From Sipunculus nudus (Eukaryota; Annelida; Sipuncula; Golfingiida; Sipunculidae), in NCBI GenBank assembly GCA_026874595.1, contig CM049307.1:49815178-49879177 (forward strand): a stretch of 64,000 nucleotides of DNA, given 5' to 3'. The translations under genes were made by a program, and so were the position numbers. Position 1 is the first letter of the stretch. Each line of letters starts with the position of its first letter. The notes under the pieces were generated by a model. The model had not been told where the DNA came from. It saw only the letters and a program-made list of their open reading frames with translations, and ran no database searches. Shown here one piece after another: positions 13,075 to 25,882 of this stretch.

Positions 13075-13929
13075 CTGCTCGGCATTAAGCTAGATTAGGT
13101 ACATTCCTGAAGATTCACAATGTACAAGACATTTTCAGAGACCCTGCAAGAGTTATATAACGCTTAGCAAGGTTATATAACTGTCTTGCATTCTTGCAAT
13201 TAATATACAATTTTATTATATTTTATATTTGTCTTTCTAGTAATATGTTGCCTTTTATGAAATTATATAGGCAGATATCATAATTTTGACTTTCGAATAA
13301 ATAACGTATTTATTGCAAAAGCTTTAGAAGATAACAGGCCACGATATTTGAAATAGGTAAGGAATCATGCAGGTATCCATATTGATTATAATAAAAATGT
13401 AAAGGCCTACAATGTTTGAAACAGTTTACTTACATTCTGACTTGATATAAGACTTTGTTTATATTATCCATGATACCACATGTGGACGTATTACACACCA
13501 GCTCTCGCCTGTTATGGAAGGCGCACGCATCTGCACGCCATTCGTATAATTGCGATGTCAAATCAAGAGTCTCTAGACAATGATATGTTGTCCTCTGAGG
13601 TAAAGTTGGCCCTTTCAAGTCGTAAGAAATTATGAAAATAATTGATGTACAAATGAAGTTAAATAAGTTTAATTAATTCTATTTTATATTATTATGGTAT
13701 TTTACATTCTTGACACGTCATTCACATATTGTAATTTTTTGCTCTTTGTCCCTTATTTGTATGAGCGTCAATAAATAGATTGACATTGTGCGACTGCTCA
13801 TTTTTTAGGTATAATTTATTTTACTTATACTTATTCAGTAAACATCGAAGATAGGTTTTATCTTTCCATCACAGGGTAACATATGGGTAATATGCGACAT
13901 TCACTTTATTAAGAATTTATTTAGTGTTA

Positions 13930-14231
13930 AGGGTAAAAAAGTAAGTCAAATCCGACTTAACACTTTGCCGTCCTATTCTTTCGGGCCTATTTCGGTATGG
14001 GACAACATCCAGGCAGCCACAGACGGCGCCAGATCCTTATTGGTTCTACATATCCTGTCGCCCAGGTTTCACTACTACCCTTTCACAACTTTGGTGAAGA
14101 GGGCGCGCTCTTGTACTACCCTTTCACAACCTTGGTGAAGAGAGCGCGCTCTTGTAGTATAGAATTTGGTTTGGAAAGCCATAATCTTGCGGTGAATAGT
14201 CCAGCCCACTAACCATTACACCACCAGCCCG
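13930..14231 (-). mobile_element. tRNA-derived SINE, minus strand
   Basis: Read on the minus strand from about 14231, the sequence begins GGGCTGGTGGTGTAATGG then TTAGTGGGCTGG. This fits a tRNA D-arm and A-box. A degenerate B-box region follows near 14175-14185. The body includes a 41-bp tandem duplication and ends near 13930 after TAGGCCCGAAAGAATAGG. The head-plus-body layout is that of a SINE; the family name is unknown to me. Confidence 0.55.
14074..14155. repeat. 41-bp tandem duplication within the SINE body
   Basis: Copies at 14074-14114 and 14115-14155 differ at two positions. Each starts ACTACCCTTTCACAAC and contains GCGCGCTCTTGT. The second copy holds the palindrome AGAGCGCGCTCT. Confidence 0.92.
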
Positions 14232-14239
14232 ATGTGTTA

Positions 14240-15220
14240 AAGATAAGGTATTAATTAGATTAGGAGGAATCTATCAGCTTGCTTATCTAGTACTTTCCTT
14301 AACTGTAATTTTCAATTTTCTTCAATTTTAAGATGAGCTCAAATCTTTAATTACAACTTACCATACGTTTTCAGAAACAGACGCGTAGTCTTGTTAGTTT
14401 TCTGTCCTTATACTAAATGTCATTTGTCCCGAAAAAGTCCTTTGTCCCATGGCTGAATTGGCCTGGTCTTATGCATTTTTATTTTTTCTTTGCCGTCATG
14501 TGCCGAAAATTAGCACTCTTTTTGCAATTTATTCTAGTCGGCGCCCACGTTCGATCTCCTTTTTCTAAACGTTTCGCAAGTCCGAGTTAATAGTGACCTT
14601 TCAGGGTGAATTGATTCAACCACTATGTTCAGACACATCCTGGCGTCACCTGGAATTTTGCGCTCTCGTTCAACCGTTGATAATCTTGCTATCATGTACA
14701 TTCTTCCTGTGGTCATTTCTGTTTCTTAACTAGCTTTCCAATTGTCTAAGTTATTTTACATCTGTCATCAGTTTCTGTTTTCTCGACTGGTTTCGTTTGC
14801 ATTCTCTGTAGAGCTCAAATGTGTATCACTTGCCATTTAATGCAACAAACATTAGATCATACATTATTTGTTATATTTGCATCGTATTTAGTCATCAATT
14901 TAGCTTACCATTACTATACGAGTACTGATCAATTTATCAATTTATTTGGAAAAAATCAGGTAACGTATACAATATGTAAATAGTCGTTGTTAGGTATTTA
15001 TTACTGGGGAGGTATTTATATGATCAGTATATTTTATATTTGCAACAGCTGGTATTTGGAAACAGTAAAATTTTCAATAGAAAATAATAATTTAGGACAG
15101 CAGAAAAAAATTAAAGGGACCTTTCCGGGCGCCTATTAAGGTATCGAGCATCTAACCGACGTCTGACGTATTAACTAAATATAATCCCTTAAACCTTATA
15201 TAAAAAAAATCCAGAAAAGG
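14240..15220. other. Stretch without recognisable feature
   Basis: AT-rich sequence with stops in all frames. I see no repeat partner, promoter cluster or RNA fold that I can support. Confidence 0.5.
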
Positions 15221-15229
15221 CCGACTCCA

Positions 15230-15500
15230 TACATACAGGCTGTTCAATTTGTTCATATCTACTTGTTTATAACATGTCGGGGCTCCAAAATAATTCAAGC
15301 ACATTCATCAACGCTATATGGGGGCAAATAAGACGCACCAGAGTTTTGCCGATGCCGTTGTTCAATTTGTGACCTATCAACTTCCGTACCAATACAACCA
15401 CCCACCTTAGGTTAATTTTTTCCCCCTGTTTGTCAATATTGGGGCATGTACCGTGTTCATTAACAGAATATCAAGCTCATGCGTCCATCCAAGAGGTACT
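15230..15500 (+). repeat. Dispersed repeat family R, copy 1
   Basis: Shares a diverged core with about 42400-42560 and 51590-51930. Common landmarks are GACGCACCAGAGTTTTG (here and in copy 2), ATCAACTTCC(G/A) and CCACCTTAGGTTA. The family has no visible terminal inverted repeat or tRNA head, so its class is unresolved. Confidence 0.65.
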
Positions 15501-15539
15501 TTTCTAAACATAAATTACCTAAATTTTATTCATTTGTAC

Positions 15540-16530
15540 GCAGAGTAAGACAGTTATCACATAAATTCTACAGCTCGCTTTAAGATGTTTGCGATGGTTG
15601 TGATAAACAATATAACAGTAAGAAGAAACCAATTTAAAAAGCCTCTTAGCTAAAATAATGGTTTGTTCGGTCATCGCCATGTGCTGAAATCTGTTTTTTT
15701 TTTTTTTTTTTTGTGTTTGCTGATTGCAGTTCGCATAAATGACTTCTGTAATTTAGTTCTAAGAAGTTTGCATCCAAAGTGCAGACTTTAGAGCAAAATA
15801 AACAACGAATGAAAAAAAATTTCTGATGAGCATGTCAAGTCATGCAGTTTAGGTCTTTTATTTTGATAAAATTAATTCACCTAGTCTGCATAACTGAGTC
15901 GGTCATAATATTGTCTACACAGTTATCACAAAGCAAAACAACAAAAACAGAAATAACATTTGGGACACCTTGTTTTTTTTCGACCGTCATTCGGACACTG
16001 GTACTGATTATCTGGTCTGAATCCGTAATGGCACCTCACAGGTTTAAAGACTGTACATGTAAACTGGGAAGTATGACACGTATTTACTGGGCTTGTACAA
16101 ACTCGGGACTAAATTTAATAAAACACACATTTTCTAAAAAGAATATGTTACTATATTTTTCTTTATAATACTCTCAGAGAATTAGATTGACCGGATTTTC
16201 GTGTTCGCTTTACAAGAGATGTTCCAACATCACTTGCAAAAATTTCACATATTTAGTATCCTATTTTTTCCACTAGTGAATCCAGCTCTTAAAAGGTTTG
16301 TAAGGATTGACAGATGTTTACTTTGTTAGAGACAACCCGTATTTTTATGCTTTAGCGTACCTTGGCGTTAAAATCAATCACAACATAAAGCAGTCTGAAA
16401 CGCAGATTAGTTTTATTTCAATTGGGAAACCTGACACATGTCAACTTTCTGTCCATTGCCAATCGCTTTATTGACACAGCCTTGCTATTCGAATGTATAT
16501 CATATACAAACAAACTTTTTTTACGAAAAA
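15540..16530. other. Stretch with a T18-19 run and no gene
   Basis: A homopolymer of T lies at 15694-15712. A 108-codon plus-strand frame at 15842-16168 has no recognisable domain and no conserved partner. I treat it as chance. Confidence 0.5.
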
Positions 16531-16860
16531 CATTTAAGGTACCTGAATAAGGTAACTGAAATGACCATAGTGGCCGATAATAACTGTTTGAAGAATTCAC
16601 GATTAGGACCAGATCCCGAAATTAAATTCTTGGAACATGGACCACAAAATACGAAACAATTTTAGCGGCTAATATTTTTTATTTACGTATGGAGACGAAA
16701 TATTGATTATTTGGCAACTTGCAGGATTGCCTTTCCGTGAAACATAAATCTGGACACGTGATCGACTGACGAGTTAACCTGCTGTCAATTTCCAACGCGC
16801 ATGAATTACGCCAATCGCGTGCCGGAACTTTTGTTGAGATAACCGTCATAGAATTGTACA
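16530..16860. repeat. Segment repeated in partial copy C
   Basis: This block upstream of copy B matches 21470-21665 and 22130-22272. Shared strings are GGTACCTGAATA, TGGCCGATAATRA, GACCACAAAATACGAAACAA and TCGCGTGCC. It marks the start of a third, truncated duplication unit downstream. Confidence 0.8.
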
Positions 16861-17326
16861 AAAAGTTATTTTAATTAATCAAGGGACTCTAAGGTGGTGA
16901 CGTTCGGTAATGTTCTAGAGGATGAGGAAATTGGAGTATGTATGCACACACCCTTATCCCATGCAGAGGTCGCGCTGTCGAATTCTTTGAATGTCCCGTG
17001 TTCTTTACGGACCTTAACGGCTGTAGTCGTAAAATAAATTCTTGTGAATTAGAAAAATATCTTGTCGCTTTCCAAATGAACGTGTGAATGCTGAATTTCT
17101 AAAAATATTTTTAAATGAACCTATATTTCGTGAATTTGGTCACACCAGCTTTGATTTATTTTAAAGGTAGTTCGGTTAATCTGAAGCAAATAAGGACGAC
17201 TCATTGATAAATTTGATTAGCTGAAGAGAACGGCATCGCACTAAGAGTAAGGTAGATTTTATCACATCGCAACGCGTTAGTTTAGAAAATAGCATTAAGG
17301 ATTTCTTCATTTGACGTGTGGAAAAC

Positions 17327-18026
17327 TACGCTCTTTACACAGCGCTTTACCTATAGGGCTACTACCTATATCGTAAGGCGCTGTTTGTTATGACCTCGTA
17401 TCCTGAATTGCTACACCCGAGGGGAGCACTGTATTTTTGTCCAATCAGATGAGACCTTGTGCTGGAAGACAAAGCCAAGCGAAGAATACACGGAGCCAAT
17501 CATGTTTATTTCGTTTTGAGTAACAGTTCATCGCCCCGCGTAACCGTCTGAACTGGCCACAGGCTCGAGAGAAAATTGTCCCTGACGTGGTTTGCTTAGG
17601 GCCTTGGGCACATAGGATGCTCGGCCGGTGAGCTGTAATTCAAACGAAACGTAACAACAAAGGCTGCGTGCACACCTCGCTGGCTTGTTTCAGTTCTGCA
17701 GACAAAAGATACATGGCTACGCTAACACAGTCATAATGTCATAATCGAATCGGTCGATGATGCGAGAATGCAGAGGGAGCAATCTAAAGTCGGCCGGAAA
17801 CTCATCAAGCGGCGCTTGAAGCACAGCAATGGGCGGAGCCAGGATGCCTGTCGAGTGTTTGTTTATTGGCATCTGATTGGCTGCTTGTCACGTCATACGC
17901 ACGCTAATTTCAGCGGACAACAAACCGCCATCTGGTGTCTAAATATATCATAAACGGTCAAAGCTGGCAGCGTGAAAATCAGTTGCTTCTTCAGAAGCGC
18001 AAGATTTCCGCTGCCTCGGGAGCGTA
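17327..18026. mobile_element. 700-bp GC-richer insertion with TIR and 9-bp target duplication
   Basis: The insertion is bounded by GTGGAAAAC at 17318-17326 and again at 18027-18035. Copy A has a single (T)GGAAAAC at the matching place (about 11306-11312), so it is the empty site. The ends form an imperfect inverted repeat: TACGCTC then, six bases on, CAGCG on both strands. An 8-9 bp target duplication fits hAT, Mutator-like or Merlin elements among others, and the ends do not decide between them. No transposase frame is present, so it is non-autonomous. Its base composition differs sharply from the AT-rich flanks. Confidence 0.8.
17441..17896. promoter_or_regulatory. Promoter-like motif cluster inside the insertion
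   Basis: Visible motifs are CCAATCAG at 17441, CCAAT at 17496, inverted CCAAT (ATTGG) at 17865 and 17876, GC box GGGCGG at 17831, and CRE-like TGACGT at 17583 and GTCACGTCAT at 17887. Such clustering is typical of NF-Y, Sp and CREB-bound promoters. No TATA box or downstream gene is identified. Function is inferred from motifs only. Confidence 0.4.
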
Positions 18027-20829
18027 GTGGAAAACATCAAAATGGCATGATCGGTTCGAGAGGGAAATTTAATAGTTGGGGGGTTTGACCAGGGGAATTT
18101 TTAATGAGATACGTAAATTTGAAAGAAAAACTGTTTCTAAATAAGAACCTTGCATGTTTCTGAATTTTCTATTCGTACACACACAACCTTTTACAACATG
18201 TACCCCTAATTTGTACATTTGAAATTTAAAAAAATGTTTTTTCTATTTCATGAAGTTTATATTTATTTTATTTTTCCAGTGTGCAGAGTATTCCTGTATG
18301 GTTGGGCCTTGGGCTGTAGCAAGTGAGCCCCACATGTGCTTCTAGCACTGCTTGTAACAGACGTACGTTTTAGTGTCAGTCATATTCTGTCTTTAGTTTA
18401 TTCTTTAAAAAAAAACTGCAACTCTGGTAATTCCTCATATGTTTCCACTGGGAGCTCGCATCAATGAAACTAAATTAAAGAAAGTTTCTTTCTGTTAACA
18501 AGCCTCGGCCGTTTGTATTACACTGGTTGCAAATTATGCAACTAACGGTCGCGCGGAGTAATTTGAGTAAATTAAGTTCTAATGCGAACATTTTTAATTT
18601 AGGCAATTCTATTTTCCGGTGCAGATTCATTCAACCTGTAAACCAACCTCTCTCGGATAAGTGTTTTTCACGTTCAAATTTACGTCCGAGTTGCCATAAG
18701 TATAATGTTAGACCAGGAATCAGTCGGATTATCCGTCACAGTCAGGATAATCTCTAAGTTCAGTTAACTGAAAAATGGAAACCGCGGCCTCATTTCTATG
18801 CAGAATTATTTCCCATTAACGGTACACCCATCTGACTGTGCTTAACTTGTCGATTTTACAACCCTATGTTTTCAGTAATCTGTATATATTGTAAAATGCT
18901 TAATTTTAATAATTTTGGAACTTTGTATTTATATTCTTTATACAAGAAGTACTATAAGTACATGTATCTTTTTACCAAGGAAAAGATGTTCGCTGCATAT
19001 ATAATATCGTGCATAATTTCTAAATATACAGTTTACACTATTGCGACCTCTATTTATCAAAGTTAAGACTACCACATTACCAATTTTCCTATGGAAGATA
19101 GGCTACCCTTAATGGTAGCCTTAATGGTAGCCAGTGACTTAATAATATTTTAATCTAGGTTGACCTCTGTCTTAGAGACAACATCTTGTTCTAATTCATT
19201 ACGATATATGACACGTGGCGGAGTTATCGTGCACGATCCTTAATCTATAAACACTTCATGACCTGAATGGTACCCGGCAGCTTCAAAGTGTATAACTTAC
19301 TTTACATGTCTATAGCCGCTGAAAAGCATAAATGTACCATGGGTTTACAAAAAGTCCTTCATTTCGCCAGCTTTGGCCTGTAAGATAAGAACATTCCATG
19401 TCATTCTCTCCTTTGTAGAGTCAACTGTTTGCGTCATGTTTAAAGAAGTAATATACAATACTTCAAACGTGTTTTCGTCTTAAAGAAAAGAAATTCTAAA
19501 CATCTCAAAAAATGTAATAGAAAAAAAAATAGAAGAAACTTCTTTTTTATTATAGAATAATATATTAGGTTACATTAAATTGGCTGCCTACCGCATGAAT
19601 GTTTGACTGACTGGTGATTGATAGTCGGTTGACACTTTCTAGCTTTACGCCCATTGCCCAGAAAGGTATATGACAGAGCTAAGAGCTAGGAATCTTTAAT
19701 AATGCACGGCCCCCGAAACCATAGAACATCAGTTATTTTAACGCCAACATAAGTAAAGTGCTTAGGGGCGTGTATACCTTTCAGAGTACGTGGCAGATGT
19801 CGATTGAAATGCAGAAGTTCTTGACAGCACTCAGGAGAAAGGCGTGCTTAGATGACACCTGCTCGGCATTAAGCCACATTAGGTTCATTTCCTGAAGATA
19901 AAGTACAAGACATCCCTGCAAGTGTCATATAAAGCTTAGCAAGGTTATATATATATTTCTGTCATTGCTCGCTTACAAAATGAACATTTCTCCTATATTT
20001 TACAGATTTCCCAAATATAATATAATAACAAAAAATTTTCGTTGTAAAAGTTTTCTTGAATTCGTGAAGAAAATACAATCTTATTATATTTATCATAAAA
20101 GTTTCAATTTCATATGTCTTTCTACTAATTGGTTGTCTTTTATGAAACTGCATGGGTAGATAAAAAATATATTGACTTTCAAATAGAACGACGTATTTAT
20201 TGCACAAGATTTAAAAGCTAATAGGCCTCTACGCCCGTTGTCAAGTGGAAATTGGCATAGAATCAGTTGTTTTTATTCACTGTAATGACAATGTGAAAAC
20301 CCCATAAGGCTTGAAACAGTTTACTTACATTCTGACTAGATAAGAGACGTTTGTATTTATTAATCATGATACCTTATGTTGGCGCAGTACATACGTGCAC
20401 TCAACTGTTCAGGAAGGTCCATGAATCTGCAAGTCTTGCCATGCCAAGTCACGGGTTGCTCGACAATGATGTGGTCCTCTTTGACCCTTTCCAATCGTTA
20501 GAAATTATAACAATGATTGTATTAATGGTAAAAAAAAGATTACAGGGACCAGTTACGAAAACTCCAAAACAGATATATAGATGGCAAATATCTTCAACAA
20601 GGGTCCCAAACGAATTTAAATAAGTTTGATTAATTTCAGTCCGGATTATTATGATATTTATCTTTCTTGAAACTAAATCAATATCGAATAATTTGTTGAT
20701 TTTTGTCAGTTATTTGCATGAGCGTCGATATATAGATTGCCATTGTCCCACTGCTAATTTTTCTAAATATGATTTATTTAACTTACCTAATCATTAACCA
20801 TCGAAGATGCAATGCAATCTGATAACTTT

Positions 20830-21465
20830 ATTTAGTTATCAGAGTTATTTGTGCGTTCGTTCGCTTTTTTTATACTACCTTACCATTTGATTACGTCAAA
20901 GTTGTTAATCCATCCCAAGTTTCTGAAAGCTTTTATTAAATCGCTATGCATCTACTCTCATCTGAAATGTGAAACTAAAAATCCAGGGGCCTGATAGTTA
21001 GTTTTGCAATAAAACAGAATGTATTATAGAATATTACTATACCGACCGTTACATATTTATTGGTATAATACTGGCTTTTACTGCATCTCCGAAGCCAGGG
21101 AGCAGTCAGTTGCATATATTCAAATTTACGGATTTTATACACTTATTCTCATTATGGGATAGATGTACTGTTATAATCGGTTTGTTAATCCTAAGAAAAC
21201 CGGTCCTTTAATTAAGAGTACTTTTAATGACAAAGTGTTAAGAATCGGGTAGAAGAAGAAAGGGAAACAGCAAATTAGAACCACAGTTTGTTATACGCTT
21301 TCCTTCCTGCTGAAATCCCAATGGCAGAACTGTAATCATAAAATACATGTATATCGTTCTCATAATTAAACATTGCATCAGCAATATGTGCAGTCGATTG
21401 ATACCACTGTTATTTTTTACCCCATGGTTATTTCCTATATATATATAAAAAGTTCTGTAGTCAAG
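20830..21465. other. Stretch without recognisable feature
   Basis: AT-rich sequence between the end of copy B and partial copy C. I see no gene and no repeat partner. Confidence 0.5.
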
Positions 21466-21469
21466 ACAG

Positions 21470-22272
21470 TAAAGGTACCTGAATACGGTAAATGAAATGA
21501 CCTTGGTGGCCGATAATGAGTGTATGAAGAAATCAGGATTAGAACAAAACCCCAGACCCCAAAAGTAAATTCTTGGACCACAAAATACGAAACAAGCGGT
21601 CAATATTTTTTTTATTTATTTACGCGTAGTAAAGAAATATTGAATATTTTGCAACTTACAGTAAACATACAAAACGTACTTAGATTTTGAAATGGTTCAA
21701 CTGACCCAGAACCCCCCCTAACATGCACAAATGATCTGCCTTAATTTCAACGAACAATTATTTTCACGGGTTAATAATGGCCTGTTACATCTGATAGTGT
21801 ATTTTATTAACTATCACCATGGCCGATACAAATCTGTGTAATCAGCAAAACGGAGGAACGATTTCCTTCTTATGATTAACTGCTATACTTATTTATAGAT
21901 TGTCAAATGAAAATAGCTAGGCAGGATAGAATTATCGTTAAATCAGGTGACTGAGCACGCACCGTTATTCAACAGTGTCACCTTGTTTATTGCAGCCCTC
22001 CCAGGATTGCTGAATCAAAAGCCCCGGTAACAGAGTAATCCTACACTTTATATGTATTGGTTGTGTAGCGCAGAAATAAATTAAATGTACCGTCTAAAGA
22101 AAGGTAAGATTGGACTTAGGAACTGGTTTATTGGATGGAGGGCTGCATAAGGTGCCTATACGTTGAGCATAGATCTGGGTCAGGTGATGGACTGATCAGT
22201 TAACTTGTTCTCGTTTCCCGACATGCAACACTTACGTCACTCGCGTGCCAGACCTTTTTGTGAGATAATATT
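21470..22272. repeat. Partial third duplication unit (copy C)
   Basis: 21470-21665 and 22130-22272 match the segment just upstream of copy B, separated here by about 465 bp of unrelated sequence. Homology ends near TTCACA at 22272, so the A/B body is missing and the unit is truncated. Confidence 0.75.
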
Positions 22273-22610
22273 CACAGGCAGGAAGAGGGTTCGTGTGGTC
22301 CAGATCTATAGCCGAGATATTACGACTCTCAGTAGGCAGTTTGATGGCCGTGATATAACCTGGATGAACCCAAAGCTCGTTCCACACCAAGCGATGGATA
22401 AATCCAGTAATCAATTTAACGTAGGTCCTCATCCTTCTCTCTACCAAAGCCTAATACTCTCTCCCATGGTTCACGTTAAAATTTATTCTATATATGCTAC
22501 ATAGACAAGTATTTGCGTATTTTTTTTTGTTTTTGTTTATTACGTGTGTATGTGGAAGTATGTATTAAGCAGACACGAGCTGGTAATTTTAATATTATAT
22601 AAAGAATAAT

Positions 22611-22612
<2 letters not shown>

Positions 22613-22686
<74 letters not shown>
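22613..22686. repeat. (TA)n microsatellite
   Basis: TA tract with one TG interruption near 22643. Confidence 0.97.
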
Positions 22687-22687
<1 letters not shown>

Positions 22688-23269
22688 TTTGTGCTGTATG
22701 ACAATTTGCCTGACTACACAGTGATTGATCAAGTGTTTTAAAAACATTTGCTTTTTTATCAAATCTATGGTAAGGACGGCCTGCAGGGTCCGTGATAAAC
22801 TGAAGGGAAATACTATAATGACATCCATACAAATATTCTTTGCGTCCATTAGTTTACTCGGTCTTTAATTATTTCTACACGTGTAAATAAGGTATTTTGT
22901 ATTATTACACAAATTTATCATGATCTATACCTTTAAATGATATTGCCACAATAATATCCAGGTGATCGTGAGCTGACCAAGAATGTTCCTACAAAGTTGA
23001 TAAAATCTTCAAAACGGTATCTGGTTGATATGACTTGGCATCTATTATTGATCTCTATACCCCTTATTACCTTAGCCATTTACTGTTGCTAGTTTTTTTT
23101 AAATATAACCTGTTGTTGAAATTGAAACCTACCATAAATTTAATATTACAGATCATCGATTCAATGTTTCACTAATACCGTTCAGTTGTTACATGCTACG
23201 GTGACTTTCGATATATGGCGTCAAATATTTGATATTTTTCTATTACTTTTTTAAGCGCTGCCAAAGGCT

Positions 23270-24690
23270 TGATACCATATGTGATTAAAACAGCAATGAA
23301 ACTTCGAAAAAATTCTCGCGTTTTGGGAAGGTAAATTTTATTAAAACTGGCTAAGAAAACGGACAATAATTATAAGAGCGAATAACAAACTCAGAACGCC
23401 TGTTTGGTAATATCTTTAAAAAGAAATGGACAATCTATATTCTAAATTCATATTTAATAAAGGGGCTTATGGATTCTAGTCCTTTTTTAAAGTTCTACAG
23501 ACATTATTGGATAAAGCGAACAATTCCAAAACATCGTGAAATAATTTCGCCACTGTTTCTTCTCAATTTCAGATCAGCGCAAGAAGAACACAGACAGTAA
23601 CATACATTCACAAAAACATTATGGCATCATTTTCACTAACCTTACAGTATCTTTCATTAAGTCATCTGGTGGATTGCAGCCAAGTTGTCTTAAAAAACTT
23701 TTTATATACGAATCTGTATATTCAACAAACTTTTATGATTTCTTGTTTATTTCCGTACTTCTGTTTCAATCAGGTGTCAACAAAGTATATGATTTGTAAC
23801 ATATCTTCAACAAACAGACGAAATAGGTAATTATAACCTCTCAGACGGGTAGACATAACACACGGCTATACCTCTACGCGCGGAGGTATAACATAAATAA
23901 TTGTGTCCAGCCAGATTTGTCTGACTGGGGACTTAACAAGTCCTCTGGAGTCATTTATATTGCTTCCAAAAAGTCTTAGGAATTTTGTTATAAATGTTAT
24001 AGTATATGACTGATAAAAAAGACCGACATATAAAGCATAAGTGCCGAGGAGCTGCCTAACTTGAAGACTCCTACAGCGCTCAGATTAAATTGAACTGTCT
24101 CTTCGCTACTTTTTTTCAGTATACTAAATTTATTCCGTAGCGTCAAGGTCAGACCTTCCAACTATGTAAGAGAGATTTGATTTAATATTTAATATTCACA
24201 TCTTCTCGATGTGAACATGATGGTGTTAGATGGCTTCTTAACAAATTCATATCTGGCTCTCTTTTCGACTGATAAAAAATCTTTACTTTTTGAAAAAAAA
24301 ATAAATAAATAAAAGAACCGATGAAGCAATCCCATACAAGCAGGCAGCCAATCAATAAAAGCAAACGCCTTAATGACTTTGTTTTATTCGAGCAACGTTT
24401 GATTCCACTTAAGTAATTTAATAAATCAAATTGGAAACAGAACTATCTAATTAAGGCACATTTCAAATTATGATGACAATAGAAAGTAGGATAGCAATAA
24501 GTGAGAAAGTCAGTAGCAGTTTTCGACTGGGGTACAATTATCAATAAAATATGATTTCAGTGACCAGATAATCGCTAAGAAAATACCACTTGCAGGGGAA
24601 GGAATTCTAAATGACAACATCAAGACAACTTTGTATTCAAACCATAGAAACAGAGGTATGTTCTTTGAATAAATGTTACAGGGTCGGTGC
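23270..24690. repeat. Second segmental duplication, copy D
   Basis: Matches 27225-28610 in the same order. Landmarks are AACTCAGAACGCCTGT (AACTCAGGACGCCTGT in the partner), TTTTGTTATAAAT, CCGTAGCG(T/C)CAA(G/A)GTCAGACCTT, GAGCAACRTTTGATT and ACATCAAGACAACTTTGTAT. Copies are diverged, with no shared long frame. Confidence 0.8.
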
Positions 24691-24699
24691 TATTGTATG

Positions 24700-25830
24700 C
24701 AAAAATATAACAGAGTATACATTGGGATCAGTTTCCGAATTACCTGATGAAAATCAACAAAGCTAAAGACAGGCATTAATATGAGTCTGTTTGCCTGAGC
24801 CTGTCTTTCATCATTGTCAGCTATTATTTGCCAAGAGCCTTCTATGACATATATGTGTTTGTTATCATACCCAAAACTGCCATCAATTGACAACTAAAAC
24901 ATCGTTTTTCGTGTCGTCCTTTGAGCTCAATTTATACAAATTATCCTTTATAAACTTTCACTTTTTCTATATATGGTGTCATGTAATTTCTTCAGATTAT
25001 TTTCATATTACAGATGGCATATATCTACATTCGCCATCATTTCGGCAATGATGATGTCGTGCCCATGTTAATATTTCTGATATTTATCAGAAGAAAAACA
25101 TTCCCACGCAAAATTCTTATACCCCATATATACCTCACGTCCACTTCCTTGTTTGATTTCTTGAATAGCTTAATTTGCTAATCTTTGCTGACTCTTTTAG
25201 GGGAGGGGTTTTCCTGGAAAATCCTAATATAAGTAATCTTTATGTCATGAACAATAGTCATGAACAAAAAGCACAGGATAAAAATATGCGACATACAAAC
25301 TACTAGCTCATTTCAAAATCTTATAAAAGATATAATATTTATCTTATAAAACCGTGGATTTTCTACGGGTGCATTTATTTAAAGGATGTTGTACAGTACC
25401 AAAAAAAGAGTCAGCTCTTCAAAAGATGTTGACTTTCACTCTCAGTATATTTATGGAACATATTTAATCAACCCTTTCAGATTATTTTCGTTTTAGGGAT
25501 AATGCATTCCAGGTAATGAAAAACCTGAGAGAAAGTTCATTAACAGTTCACCTGTTCATGATTATAGATCAGAGTATAAAAACGGGTCATGAAAAAGCTT
25601 GAAAGTTTTATCGTCACTTTTTTAATAATGATAAAATTTGACCGTCTTGGAAAAGAGCCCTACTAATATTGTGTTTTACCTTATTATCAATATTTTATTG
25701 ATCCATTTTAACTGTGAAATAAGTAAACCCGCTGGTATGATTGAAACAACCCATTGTTATACTATATAGAACATTAAATTTAAAATGTTTCAGATGTGCC
25801 GCACCGTCCATCTATGTTTCATTACTTCCG
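24700..25830. other. Stretch without strong feature
   Basis: The first about 200 bp may continue the D/D' homology weakly. The rest is AT-rich, with no gene or repeat partner that I can support. Confidence 0.45.
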
Positions 25831-25871
<41 letters not shown>

Positions 25872-25880
25872 ATTATATAT
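25831..25880. repeat. (TA)n tract flanking the foldback element, left
   Basis: Interrupted TA dinucleotide tract that abuts the left arm. The right arm abuts another TA tract at 27122. Confidence 0.95.
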
Positions 25881-25882
25881 GT

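Larger units (their letters stand above)
11041..13860. repeat. Tandem segmental duplication, copy A
   Basis: Copy A aligns in the same order with 16845-20822. Landmarks are TAGTTTAGAAAATA, GCAGAGTATTCCTGTAT, GGGCCTTGGGCTGTA, TTCTAGCACTGCTTGTA, ATTAAGTTCTAATGCGAACA, CAGCTTTGGCCTGTAAGATA, CCATAGAACATCAGTT and CACCTGCTCGGCATTAAGC. Copy A lacks the 700-bp insertion of copy B and has gained a (TA)n tract. Indels are frequent and rarely multiples of three. No gene is preserved. Confidence 0.88.
16845..20822. repeat. Tandem segmental duplication, copy B
   Basis: Partner of 11041-13860 in the same orientation, about 5.8 kb downstream at its start and 7 kb at its end. The extra length is mainly the 700-bp insertion at 17327-18026 and several small indels. 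Open frames in this block do not match frames in copy A over their full length, which argues against a coding duplication. Confidence 0.88.
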
